Shown: positions 17,225 through 26,302 of the stretch, in pieces | Numbering within the stretch: position 1 is the stretch's first letter | Layout of the letters: the number at the start of each line of letters is the position of its first letter | Source: Mucilaginibacter sp. UBA5151 | Lineage (GTDB): Bacteria > Bacteroidota > Bacteroidia > Sphingobacteriales > Sphingobacteriaceae | DNA length: 64,000 nucleotides | Assembly: GCA_002413785.1 (NCBI GenBank) | Contig: DHXR01000017.1 | Location: 22,437-86,436, forward strand | Direction of reading: 5' to 3' | Translations under genes and position numbers: made by a program | The notes under the pieces: model-generated | Database searches by the model: none | Told to the model about the DNA's origin: nothing | The model's input: the letters and a program-made list of their open reading frames with translations, nothing else

Positions 17225-19021
17225 TTAAATTATAGTCGAGTGGTTCTGTTTAGTATCCAAATATATTATCGTTTTTTCAATACAGTGTACTAACTTGTTC
17301 CAATTACTATTTTGATAATTAGCATGAGAACAAGAATTTCTTATATTTCTTATACTTTTAGAATTTTTGTCACCTCGTTTTTTTAGAAATTCTCCTATTC
17401 CGTCATGATATTCCTTGTCACTCATTCTGTGAACGTTTTCAAATACGCCAGCTATTTTATTTATTAGTCCACTCAAAACAAATGCTTCATTAAGCTTATC
17501 GTTGTATCCATAACCAAGATAAAACTGATGCAAATAGTTTTTTAACATAAGCACTGATTCCTTTAACGTCTTTGTTATTCCGGCAACATCACCGTTCATA
17601 CGTTCTTCTCCGACCCAAAAGTTAGCGCTTGCAATATTGCACCAGTGAATGTTTTTATTTGCTTCAAATTTGTTCACGTATTCCGAAAAATATTTCAACA
17701 AACGATATCGCTCATCTGTCATCCGTTCAATCAGCCATAAAAATCTGCAATAATTTTCGATTGTTTCTTTCGCCGTAAAATGGTTGTCAATACCTGATTT
17801 CATCCAATAGGCATCGGCACCAAGTTTAATTAATTCCTGAAAGCTCCAGATTTTATTAGAAGCTGTCGTCATTAGTACTGGAATCCCTCTAAATTTTTCC
17901 TTAATCTTCGACAAAAAAATGGCTCCACTAATTTCCTTAGTAGCTTTATTTTCATCAACCAGAGGATCTAATCTTAGATCAAGTAGTATCAAATCGAAAT
18001 CACCATCAGCAATCAAAGAAGATAATTTATCAAAATTTTCTTCCGAATAATCTTTCACTTGGGACGTTGGATTTAAGGATAAAAAAAAATCATTCCAACA
18101 AAATACATTTTCGTCGTTGTCTTCTAAGATTCTTTGTTTTTCATCGTAAATCATTTTTGAAAATATCTCGCCCCAACCATCTCGCCATTGATCATCAATT
18201 TGAAGAATTTTTGGCTTATTGATGCGTTTTTTTTGTAAGGAATAAATTAAACTAACAATTATTTTTCTCAAGCTATAATTGCTTATATTGTTTATTTCGA
18301 TCTTCGAAGACACCCAATTATTGGCTTTCTTTTCATAGATTGTATCCGGTATGGTTAGGCTAACTGGCGAATTTAAAGCCTGGCCGATTGTTGTCTCGTC
18401 TAATTGGTATAGGAATATACTTATTATACTGTTGAGTGTTTCCGCCATATCAGCAATTTTCTTAGGATAAGAAAAATCATCTTTCGGCAAACCTAATATG
18501 ACCCTATGTATATCCCATAACTGCTTTATGCCCCACCAATTTGCTTCCTGATGTCTGACCGCATCTATATTAAATGCCGGCTTCAAAAATAGTTTTAGTG
18601 TATTCCGATTGGTTATGCCTTTGAAGACCTTATCCTTTAAAATTTGAAAGTCAAAGGGTAGCTGATAATAATAACATCCTTCGGAATTTATTATTAGGTG
18701 TTCTGGCTTGATTTTTAATAATTGTTGGTTGCTTTGAAAACCATATAAAATTACGGGATTAGAAATTTTATGCTCACAACGTAGCCGTAACAAAATCTCA
18801 ACGCCTTTTTGTTCTTGGCGGTATGAGCCGTTAAATTTTCCTTCAATATTGATGAAGATATGTATTTGTTTATCGTTCTTCACCAAATTGTTTATACAAG
18901 CTGCGATTTCATTTATCTTGGCTTTGGTGTTGATCGATGAAGTATCAATCTTATTTAAATCTTTAAATAAAATGGCGACATCGTTATCAGGGCTATCTAT
19001 AATTAAGGCATTCATGACCAA
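17225..19021 (-). CDS. Receiver protein with C-terminal HEPN-like domain, 598 aa
   Basis: Residues 1-135 resemble a degenerate receiver (NPVILYGFQSN, then YYYQLPFDFQIL). Residues 270-415 are a canonical receiver with an insert: D276/D277 in ILQIDDQW, phosphoacceptor D348 in LILLDLRLD, T385/T386 in VLMTTAS and K408 in AYWMKSG. Residues 435-590 are helical and end with RNIRNSCSHANYQ, where R561-N-S-C-S-H566 matches the RX4-6H motif of HEPN ribonucleases with a polar residue after the arginine. The protein would thus couple a phosphorelay input to an RNase-like output. The motif is seen; the RNase activity is inferred. It is the first gene of a four-gene operon. Confidence 0.7.
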   Translation of the reverse strand: MVMNALIIDSPDNDVAILFKDLNKIDTSSINTKAKINEIAACINNLVKNDKQIHIFINIEGKFNGSYRQEQKGVEILLRLRCEHKISNPVILYGFQSNQQLLKIKPEHLIINSEGCYYYQLPFDFQILKDKVFKGITNRNTLKLFLKPAFNIDAVRHQEANWWGIKQLWDIHRVILGLPKDDFSYPKKIADMAETLNSIISIFLYQLDETTIGQALNSPVSLTIPDTIYEKKANNWVSSKIEINNISNYSLRKIIVSLIYSLQKKRINKPKILQIDDQWRDGWGEIFSKMIYDEKQRILEDNDENVFCWNDFFLSLNPTSQVKDYSEENFDKLSSLIADGDFDLILLDLRLDPLVDENKATKEISGAIFLSKIKEKFRGIPVLMTTASNKIWSFQELIKLGADAYWMKSGIDNHFTAKETIENYCRFLWLIERMTDERYRLLKYFSEYVNKFEANKNIHWCNIASANFWVGEERMNGDVAGITKTLKESVLMLKNYLHQFYLGYGYNDKLNEAFVLSGLINKIAGVFENVHRMSDKEYHDGIGEFLKKRGDKNSKSIRNIRNSCSHANYQNSNWNKLVHCIEKTIIYLDTKQNHSTII

Positions 19022-19258
19022 TTGGTTGAAATGCTGAAAATTAGCGATATTATTTTAAACTGAAAACTAATTTCAATGTAATTGAATTATAGTAATCTCA
19101 GTGATAGAGATATTTAATCAGTTCCAGGCAATAATCTGCAAACGCATAACAAAACTGTTCTATTATTTCCCACCAATTGCGATTAGATGGAATTACACAG
19201 GGCATAAACCTTGTACTAAAAACGTGTTTTTTAGATTACAGTATACAGTGGGTAATTG

Positions 19259-19558
19259 TTAGTAATCAGAGAGGAGGGTATCGCGGAGAGTTATGAGTTT
19301 TTTGAAATAATTTTCTTCTGAATCTGTATTAATAATACTTTTAAGTTCATCAAATTCTGTTTTGCCTGTACTTCCAATTTCGTGTATAAATGTAATTTTT
19401 TCTTCTTCTTTTAATTTGATTTTAGTGTCAGTCCATTCTACATTATTTCTTCCTTCATGGGTAAGGCATGCATGCAATATTTCAAGCTTAACTTCTAAAA
19501 TAGAATTAGGGAGTAAAGGCTCTAAAGCAGCATCAATTATTTGATTGTTGTTGGGCAT
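19259..19558 (-). CDS. Small unknown 99-aa protein, end of the kinase operon
   Basis: A 99-aa acidic soluble protein with two helical parts around a short strand region (EKITFIHEIGSTG). No family is recognised. It begins 9 bp after the 157-aa gene and is the last gene of the ten-gene operon. The 237-bp gap that follows, before the receiver-HEPN gene, has no frame and likely holds the terminator and the next promoter. Confidence 0.6.
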   Translation of the reverse strand: MPNNNQIIDAALEPLLPNSILEVKLEILHACLTHEGRNNVEWTDTKIKLKEEEKITFIHEIGSTGKTEFDELKSIINTDSEENYFKKLITLRDTLLSDY

Positions 19559-19567
19559 AAAATCTTA

Positions 19568-20041
19568 CTATTTTATATTTGATATTACGTTTATTACTAC
19601 TGTATAATAACGGTCTCCCGCAATATGCATTCCTTGATGAACTATAAGATTACGATTAGTTTGGGCATTAATTAAATTTAGCAAAGTAGTGTGTTGATGA
19701 GTATGATGGATTAATAAACTATTAGGTGACATTTCAATTTCAAGTATTTTTTTTATATCTCCATAAACAGAGTGTTGTTCATTAAAGTCCACCTCATTAA
19801 AGCAATCGTAAGCGATAATGGCACTGCTCTCCTTAAAATTATAAGGAAGTTTGGCAGAAAATATAAACTGTTCATTAAAAATGAGTAAAAAAGGGTTTTC
19901 TAAACTAAACTTTCCATATTTATTAAAAAACTCATTTAATGTGTGAACATTATGTTGAACATCATTTAAACTATCTGAATTTGTAAATGCTATAAACATA
20001 CCATAAAGTTTAAATTTTTTTAGAGGAATATACAACCTCAT
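19568..20041 (-). CDS. Unknown 157-aa protein with His cluster
   Basis: A 157-aa alpha-beta protein. The stretch LLIHHTHQHTTL (near residue 110) carries four histidines in six residues, followed by LIVHQGMH, so metal binding is possible. No known family is recognised. With the ATG at 20041 it overlaps the kinase gene by 32 bp; an alternative ATG at 19999 would remove the overlap, but the first 14 residues form a convincing strand, so I keep the longer form. Confidence 0.6.
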   Translation of the reverse strand: MRLYIPLKKFKLYGMFIAFTNSDSLNDVQHNVHTLNEFFNKYGKFSLENPFLLIFNEQFIFSAKLPYNFKESSAIIAYDCFNEVDFNEQHSVYGDIKKILEIEMSPNSLLIHHTHQHTTLLNLINAQTNRNLIVHQGMHIAGDRYYTVVINVISNIK

Positions 20042-22208
20042 TTAAAAAATATTTTAGACGGTTTTCTATACAATATTGAGACACGATGCTAAAATTAAGA
20101 TATAGGTAGCCAGGCGGCATATTGTGTGGTTTTCCTCTACCTGAAATGATAATAATTTTTGTCTCTACATTCTTATTTTGAAGGATTTGTTCTTCAATAA
20201 ATTTCTTTACTCCTATATCATCTTTACCAGCCGGCCATTTAGTTGCGGTTATTAATTTTTCAAGTACTCCTAAGTGAATCAATAGAAAATCGGCCTTGTT
20301 TTTATCATATTCTTTTTCGGATTTGGTTTTGACGAGAGATCTCAAATAAATAATAGTTTTATCTTTAATCTCATTAAAACTCGTTTCATTGAGATTGAAC
20401 TTTCTGGAATTATTATCCTGACGTCTAATTTTTGTACTTTCTTTCCCAGAAAGAGGAATTATTACATTCGTGCAAAATAGCAAATCGGTAAACTGTAATC
20501 CTTCCGAAGTATTTCCAGCTTTCTGTTCAGGCCTGTAGGTTGTATTTTCTGCCAATTCCTGTAAACGTTCATCAATAATATAAATAGTAGTAACTGAACC
20601 TTCTATGAGACGACACAATGCTGGAAAATCGTGTTCTTCAATTGTATCTGGAAATTCTTTAGCTTTGTTTTTTAAGACTTTTTTTAATAAAAAGTAATCT
20701 TTAGAATTGTAAGGCTCGGAATAAGATATTTGGTTGCGAAGACCAGTATTTACGTTGAAGGAATTCGCTCCGTTTAATGCCGCAAATATATCATCGTTTA
20801 TTGCATTTTGATTTTCCTGAGAATTAAGATTAAGCATTTTCAAGCATCCAGAAATTCCATGGTCGGATAAATCTACAATAAAACTTTCGTCAAAGTCTTG
20901 ATCCGAAAAATACTCCGGTTCAATGTTTATTTTAGAAAAACTGGAGCGCCAAAATCCAGAGCTGATTTTTAATCCTAAATAAGCTAATTGTTTTAATAGC
21001 CAGTTTTTCCAAATATAATTTATCAATTTTTTAGGAGTGTCTTCTGCTAAAATTTTAAGGATAAATTCAATTTCAGTTTTTTCGATTTTCTGCGCAAAAC
21101 GACTCTTAACAAAAGATTTCTTTCCTGCAAAGTAAACCAATTGTCGATTAGGCAGGCCGGTAATATTAGGGATTACAAATTTCTCATAGTCTGCTTTTGT
21201 GCCATAAAACAGCATAATAGGAAAGGCATATACGTTATTCAGATTCAGATTTTCCTCGTTTTCGTTATTAACAATACATAATTTTATTCCCTGTTTTCGA
21301 AGCCTTGCTAAATTTTCTGGTTTTAAACTATTTATATCTTCAATTTTGTCCTGACTAATTACAATAAGCAACTCTTTAGGTTTTAATAAAAACAACCGAT
21401 AACCATAGTGTTTATGGTATCCAATGGCTTTTAAAAAATTAGGCTGGTTGTTACCCTCCCCATTTTTTTTTGGCGGATAATAACTTTGATTGTTACTAAT
21501 ATCAATTTTAAATTCTTCGTCATTTATTAGTTCAATTGGTTTTTTTCTTAAATATGCCGCTGATGCTTCCATTTCAATAAGTCCCCACGCTCCAGATCGA
21601 AGTTTACCACTTTCTAATAAGTTTGAATTAAGCTTTTCATTTTGACTTATTATTAATCCACTTAGGTTATTTTTTTCAATATTGTCGTATATCTTTACTT
21701 CATAAAATTCATCTTCTGTTGCACATTCGTCAAAATCAATATAAAGTCTCAATGGTTTGTTAAAAGTGCTATTGTGTTTTGCGCAATTTCGAATTATATT
21801 TTCCAGAATAAGATAGAACGCATGACAACCTAATACATCATTAGGAATAGATACACCAATGTCATTTGAAGTATCCATAATAATGCATTTTTTACAAGTT
21901 TCAGAACAAGGCTCTTTTTTACACTTGTCATCACAATTAATAACATTTCTTATGACAAATTGAAATTCAAAATCGTGAGTTCCACTAATATATTCTAAAA
22001 GGATTCGATTTTTGTCCAAATCGGCCATTATTTCAGAGAAAAAGAGCCTTGTATTTTCTAATGTAGGTTCGCCAAAAGTAATATCCGCTAAAAAATCCAT
22101 GCGAGACTTCTGGTACGAATTAAATATGGAAAACAGAGACACACCATCAAGTTCATTATTGGCAGGAATATTTAAACTTTTATAGATCTTAAAAATGTTA
22201 CCGTTCAT
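20010..22208 (-). CDS. Histidine-kinase ATPase half of a split sensor kinase, 732 aa
   Basis: The product carries the catalytic ATPase of a histidine kinase but no phosphoacceptor His box. N box: ENIIRNCAKH (136-145). G1-like region: VKIYDN. G2-like region: SGAWGLIEMEASAAYL. Residues 92-108 hold a five-cysteine cluster (C92, C96, C101, C105, C108), unusual for kinases and suited to a zinc or iron-sulfur site. Residues 240-732 are unassigned, with short strands such as ELLIVISQD and TKIIIISGRG. Its start overlaps the stop of the preceding gene, which supplies the H-box. The two look like one protein divided in two. Confidence 0.75.
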   Translation of the reverse strand: MNGNIFKIYKSLNIPANNELDGVSLFSIFNSYQKSRMDFLADITFGEPTLENTRLFFSEIMADLDKNRILLEYISGTHDFEFQFVIRNVINCDDKCKKEPCSETCKKCIIMDTSNDIGVSIPNDVLGCHAFYLILENIIRNCAKHNSTFNKPLRLYIDFDECATEDEFYEVKIYDNIEKNNLSGLIISQNEKLNSNLLESGKLRSGAWGLIEMEASAAYLRKKPIELINDEEFKIDISNNQSYYPPKKNGEGNNQPNFLKAIGYHKHYGYRLFLLKPKELLIVISQDKIEDINSLKPENLARLRKQGIKLCIVNNENEENLNLNNVYAFPIMLFYGTKADYEKFVIPNITGLPNRQLVYFAGKKSFVKSRFAQKIEKTEIEFILKILAEDTPKKLINYIWKNWLLKQLAYLGLKISSGFWRSSFSKINIEPEYFSDQDFDESFIVDLSDHGISGCLKMLNLNSQENQNAINDDIFAALNGANSFNVNTGLRNQISYSEPYNSKDYFLLKKVLKNKAKEFPDTIEEHDFPALCRLIEGSVTTIYIIDERLQELAENTTYRPEQKAGNTSEGLQFTDLLFCTNVIIPLSGKESTKIRRQDNNSRKFNLNETSFNEIKDKTIIYLRSLVKTKSEKEYDKNKADFLLIHLGVLEKLITATKWPAGKDDIGVKKFIEEQILQNKNVETKIIIISGRGKPHNMPPGYLYLNFSIVSQYCIENRLKYFLNEVVYSSKKI

Positions 22209-23037
22209 AATTGTTCGGTTTGTAGTTTATTATTTCCAAAATTCTATCGGGGGTAACTAATCTGCTTAAAACATGGCTTCCAATATTATGACTCATATTA
22301 CGGGCCATTACTTGCGAGATGGCAGCTTTTGTTGCCTGTCGTTGCATATCCGTATATAATGTTGGAATGAGGTTCTTGAATGCTATTTCTTGGAGAAGGG
22401 TTTCACAAATCCTCCCTATTATACCAATTTGTTTAAAGTTTAATTGACATGCAAATGTTAGAAAAATGCCGCTATACAAATTAAAGTCTGATTTTGATTC
22501 AATAGGTAATGTTAGATTTTTCACAAAAACGCTCGCCGCTGTTGGATATATTTTAAACATTAATTTGACCCAATTATCCCATTGTTTTACACAATGGTCA
22601 TCATTTTCAAAGCGCTCGTATTTGGCAACCGTATCCCTTTCCATATATTCCAGAGAATACTTTTGGACAGTATCACTATGTTTTCTATCCTTATACCATA
22701 TACCATCATCATTTTGGGGATCGAATTTACATATAGATAAAATAGATTTGTTTTTAGCGCTCTTAAAGAATTTTAGTAGTTCAATAGAATATTTATCTTT
22801 TTCTTGATGACAAAAATTAAAGACTTTATATTCATTAACCTTATCAGATTCGCTTCCGTAGTTCACTATTTGACATGAAATTATATTTTGAGTTTCAATA
22901 GTATTACCTTCCGAAGATGTTGTTAAAGTGATATCCTCATTACCTTTGTTTTCAAAGCCAACAAATGAATCTAAATACTTAACCAGATGTGTAATTTGTT
23001 TTTTCAAATCAACCCGGCTTTTTATTTCATAGCTCAT
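22198..23037 (-). CDS. H-box half of the split sensor histidine kinase, 279 aa
   Basis: The protein ends with a kinase dimerisation/H-box helix, MARNMSHNIGSHVLSRLV (phosphoacceptor most likely H250), but lacks the ATPase domain, which starts in the next gene 11 bp back (overlap ATGAACGGTAA). Residues 1-235 are a soluble alpha-beta input region without membrane helix. Either the split is natural, with the two halves associating and translation coupled, or a frameshift separated a roughly 1000-aa kinase. Its start overlaps the substrate-binding protein gene by 4 bp, hinting that transporter and kinase act together. Confidence 0.75.
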   Translation of the reverse strand: MSYEIKSRVDLKKQITHLVKYLDSFVGFENKGNEDITLTTSSEGNTIETQNIISCQIVNYGSESDKVNEYKVFNFCHQEKDKYSIELLKFFKSAKNKSILSICKFDPQNDDGIWYKDRKHSDTVQKYSLEYMERDTVAKYERFENDDHCVKQWDNWVKLMFKIYPTAASVFVKNLTLPIESKSDFNLYSGIFLTFACQLNFKQIGIIGRICETLLQEIAFKNLIPTLYTDMQRQATKAAISQVMARNMSHNIGSHVLSRLVTPDRILEIINYKPNNYER

Positions 23038-24005
23038 TTTCGATAATATTTTTTCACAAATGATAAGTCTACAGCATTTTTATAATTTACATTTTTTATT
23101 AATCCTACGTCTTTCACCAGTGTAACCATTTCTTCTAACTTACTTTCGTCAACCATTAAAAATTGATTGTTATAACCATTGAAGTAAGGTATACCTTTAT
23201 TAAAAGATGTACGCTCCCTTTTTTCATCTATACTTTTATCATACGCCTTCAACTCTTTAGCAGCATTATCAGGATCTTTAAAAGACTTTGTCCATCCCTC
23301 AATAACTGTATTAATAAATAGTTGGACCAACTCTCTATTTTTTTCAACAAATTCTCGTTTTGCAAAGTAAACCCTCCCAGGAAAAACCACTCCAAATTTT
23401 CGTGGCTCAATCATATTATACTTCACCCCCTGTTCATCTAAAGCTACATTTTCTACATAAATAAATGCAAGTTTAACATCATAAATTTTATTTATGAACC
23501 CGGTTAAATCAAAACCTGCAGGAATTTCTTTTACTTTAGATAAATCCACTCCGGTTTTCTTTAAAAATCCTCTATAAACAAATTCCGTTGAACCACCTGG
23601 CATGATACCAACTGATTTACCTTCAAAATCTGTCGGCTTACTAAATTTCTCATTTTGTAGGGTAAGAAAAACAGTTGGGGAGGCATTATTAATAAATCCT
23701 AATGTTACTAAATCTGCGCCTTTTTCATTAGCTGCCAATAATTTGTCAAATGTAGTTATGCCTATTTGGTCTGATCCAGCAATTATTAGCTTTACAGGAT
23801 CAACTCCTTCTCCAGCTTGTAAACACTTCATTTCAATATTATTACTCTTCGCAAAATCATTCATGCCAACAATATCTCCAAAAAAAGACATGTTGGTTGT
23901 CCAATCAAAACGTAAAGATATTTTTCGATTGTTTGATGCTCCACTATTGTTACAACTTTGTAAAATAATAAATAGGCTGGCTAATAATAAGGTTGATTTT
24001 TTCAT
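23034..24005 (-). CDS. ABC importer substrate-binding lipoprotein, NMT1/SsuA-like
   Basis: A 323-aa protein with a lipoprotein signal (MKKSTLLLASLFIILQSCNN, lipid cysteine C18). The fold resembles periplasmic binding proteins for taurine, nitrate, sulfonate or thiamine precursors: LRFDWTTNMSFFGDIVGM at the start, then GSDQIGITTFDKLLAA and FEGKSVGIMPGGSTEFVYRG. It would deliver a small solute to the permease and ATPase encoded upstream. The ligand is unknown. Start and stop overlap neighbouring genes by 4 bp on each side, so it is embedded between a methyltransferase and the kinase. Confidence 0.85.
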   Translation of the reverse strand: MKKSTLLLASLFIILQSCNNSGASNNRKISLRFDWTTNMSFFGDIVGMNDFAKSNNIEMKCLQAGEGVDPVKLIIAGSDQIGITTFDKLLAANEKGADLVTLGFINNASPTVFLTLQNEKFSKPTDFEGKSVGIMPGGSTEFVYRGFLKKTGVDLSKVKEIPAGFDLTGFINKIYDVKLAFIYVENVALDEQGVKYNMIEPRKFGVVFPGRVYFAKREFVEKNRELVQLFINTVIEGWTKSFKDPDNAAKELKAYDKSIDEKRERTSFNKGIPYFNGYNNQFLMVDESKLEEMVTLVKDVGLIKNVNYKNAVDLSFVKKYYRK

Positions 24006-24727
24006 ATTATTTGTTTCTTACATTCTATAATTAAAAACGGTGGAAATAAAAATTCCTTATCTTGATTTTTAAAATCTTTATCAGGTACCTCTATGACTTT
24101 CGTTATCATAAAGCCACATGATATAATCATATTCAAAACAATTGATATTGGTCTATGGTAACATTCAAAACTAATGTGCTCTTTACTGTTTTCAGTATCC
24201 AGATGTACAAAATAAGGCAGATGGCTGTTTAAATAATCAAACTTCAATTTTTGAGTTGAAAAGTCTGTGTGAAAAGTGGAAAAAAAATTATTCTTAAAAG
24301 CCGGATGAGTCATTCCTATTATAAATGTTCCATCATCGAGTAATAGCTGCCAGATTTTTTTAAAAATTCTATTTAACTCTTCGTTTTCTTTGATTACCGT
24401 AACAACATGAATTAAAGAGATAACATTAAAATATAATAATGGCAATTTACTATCTTCTGTATAAAATCGATTTATAGTTTTTCTATTGGCTTTTGCAAAA
24501 TCTATCATTCCATTGCTTGGATCATATAGATATTTTTCGCATTTAACATTAACCAAATCTAAAAATCCACCATCACCACCACCGTAATCTAAAAGTTTAG
24601 CACCTTGTCTAATTTTAAGAATATCTATTATCGCTGGGAAAAGAATAGTTTTTCGATTTTCCACTTCCAAATTAGCATATTTTTCAGGCGTCTCTCCCCA
24701 AAATCCTATGATGTCGTTATTGCTCAT
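24002..24727 (-). CDS. Class I SAM-dependent methyltransferase A, 241 aa
   Basis: A Rossmann methyltransferase. Motif I is seen as GAKLLDYGGGDGGFLDLV (near residue 40), followed by a YDPSNGMIDFA acidic-loop segment and the LIHVVTVIKENEELNR and DDGTFIIGMTHP parts of motifs III-IV. The substrate is not predictable. It overlaps both neighbours by 4 bp and is one of two unrelated methyltransferases inside the transporter operon. Modification of the imported solute or of a signalling partner is an inference. Confidence 0.8.
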   Translation of the reverse strand: MSNNDIIGFWGETPEKYANLEVENRKTILFPAIIDILKIRQGAKLLDYGGGDGGFLDLVNVKCEKYLYDPSNGMIDFAKANRKTINRFYTEDSKLPLLYFNVISLIHVVTVIKENEELNRIFKKIWQLLLDDGTFIIGMTHPAFKNNFFSTFHTDFSTQKLKFDYLNSHLPYFVHLDTENSKEHISFECYHRPISIVLNMIISCGFMITKVIEVPDKDFKNQDKEFLFPPFLIIECKKQII

Positions 24728-25533
24728 TTTTTGTAACCAATTACAAATATTTCCGAATCGGAGTCAATAATATTAATATCTGATGATCCTAAAGTCATTA
24801 AGAGTTGTTTAATAATAAGTGCAATTTGGAAAGGCTTTTCTTCATCAACAATCCCCGTGGAATAATCGTACATTCCTTTAATTGCTTCATTTTTCTCATT
24901 GTCAATATATCCATTTGATACAGATAGAATAATTAAGCCTTTGGGTTTAGTTATGAAGAAGCATTTTTCAACGCTTTCTTTAATATTAATACCAGAACTG
25001 TGTAGGGTTCTTAATGAAATACAATAGTCAAAACTGTTCTTTCTAAAGTTAGAAGAAAGAAATGATTCATTTATAACTTCAATATGACGGTGTATAAAAG
25101 ATCGTTGTAATTTGTCAATTGCCCTTCTACTAATGTCAATTAACGTAATTTGTGGTTTATTAAAATCATCGCCGAGAATATCTCTTAATTCTCTGCCATC
25201 ATTACAACCAATATCTATTAAAGACTTTGATACGTCGATATTTTCAAAATATGGTCTAATGCTTTTGCACCAATTCAATCCAAATATTTTCCTTAAATCA
25301 TTGACCTCATCCCAATTACCGTACTTAATATCGTAGGCATATTGAAGGGCTTGATTTATAATTTCTATAAAAGAACTACCTCTTTGTTTGCATAATAATT
25401 TTATATTATCATCTAAAGAAATACACTTATCCATTTGAATATTTAGCGTAGAATAATTTTTATCAAAATATTCTAAAAACAAACTCGTAATGTTTAATTC
25501 GTGGTATTCCAATATTTTCTCAATTAAATCCAT
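24724..25533 (-). CDS. Class I SAM-dependent methyltransferase B, 269 aa
   Basis: The N-terminal 100 residues are helical and unassigned. The Rossmann core starts with SLIDIGCNDGRELRDILG (motif I), then ITLIDISRRAIDKLQ (motif II) and YCISLRTLHSSGIN (motif IV). The C-terminal part, GLIILSVSNGYIDN, closes the fold. It is clearly distinct from methyltransferase A downstream. It overlaps the permease gene by 10 bp and methyltransferase A by 4 bp, so it belongs to the same transcript. Confidence 0.8.
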   Translation of the reverse strand: MDLIEKILEYHELNITSLFLEYFDKNYSTLNIQMDKCISLDDNIKLLCKQRGSSFIEIINQALQYAYDIKYGNWDEVNDLRKIFGLNWCKSIRPYFENIDVSKSLIDIGCNDGRELRDILGDDFNKPQITLIDISRRAIDKLQRSFIHRHIEVINESFLSSNFRKNSFDYCISLRTLHSSGINIKESVEKCFFITKPKGLIILSVSNGYIDNEKNEAIKGMYDYSTGIVDEEKPFQIALIIKQLLMTLGSSDINIIDSDSEIFVIGYKK

Positions 25534-26282
25534 CTTACAATTCTTCTCTCAATTATAACAAAAAGCGAATAAAAAAATATTCCAATAAACATGGAAAGAA
25601 ATAACGAAGACATCATCAATTCGGGTTCAAGTCTGATTGCGCTTATATATAAATTTTTACCTAAACCATTTTCAGCCCCACTAAATTCTGCAACTATTGC
25701 ACCAATAACTGCAAGGTTGGCACTTATTTTAAGACCTGCCAAAATGCTCGGCATTGAGAGAGGGAAATAGACGTTTTTTATGCGAAACTTCAAAGGTGCT
25801 TGGTAAACCATCATTAATTCATGAATATTTTTTGAAATAGATTTGTATCCTTGCGCGAAATTTATGAATATGGGGAAAAAACTAATCAACGCGGCCATTG
25901 CGATCTTTGACGAAAGCCCGATGCCCATTAGGACAATAAAAAATGGTGCCAATACAATTAAAGGTATTACCTGTGAAGTTATCATTATTGGTAATATATA
26001 ATCCATTAGTTTGGGCCTATAAAAGCAAAGTACCATCATGCTAAAGCTGAAGCAAATGGCTATTGCAAGGCCCGATACCGCTTCCAGTAAAGTTGTATAG
26101 GTTGCCTGTAACAGATCGAAATGGTTCTGTATGAAATAGCTAATAACCAAAGATGGTGACGATAGTAATAACCTGGCAGTATTGCTGGTACTGCCAAAGT
26201 ATTGCCATATACCAAGTATTATACAACTAAGTAACAGGTATATGAGCCATTTTTTCATTTTAATCTTTGTGTTTATTTTCAA
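25524..26282 (-). CDS. ABC importer permease, SsuC/TauC-like
   Basis: A 252-aa inner-membrane permease with about six helices. The conserved coupling loop (EAA motif) occurs near residues 155-175: the helix NIHELMMVYQAPLKFRIKNV ends in VYFPLSMPSILAGLK, typical of nitrate/taurine/sulfonate importers. A GAxNGLGK-like segment (AENGLGKNLY) follows near residue 200, also typical. It partners with the ATPase gene 20 bp upstream and the substrate-binding lipoprotein downstream. Confidence 0.85.
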   Translation of the reverse strand: MKINTKIKMKKWLIYLLLSCIILGIWQYFGSTSNTARLLLSSPSLVISYFIQNHFDLLQATYTTLLEAVSGLAIAICFSFSMMVLCFYRPKLMDYILPIMITSQVIPLIVLAPFFIVLMGIGLSSKIAMAALISFFPIFINFAQGYKSISKNIHELMMVYQAPLKFRIKNVYFPLSMPSILAGLKISANLAVIGAIVAEFSGAENGLGKNLYISAIRLEPELMMSSLFLSMFIGIFFYSLFVIIERRIVRWI

Positions 26283-26302
26283 TCTCTTTGGTGAAAAATA
26301 AT

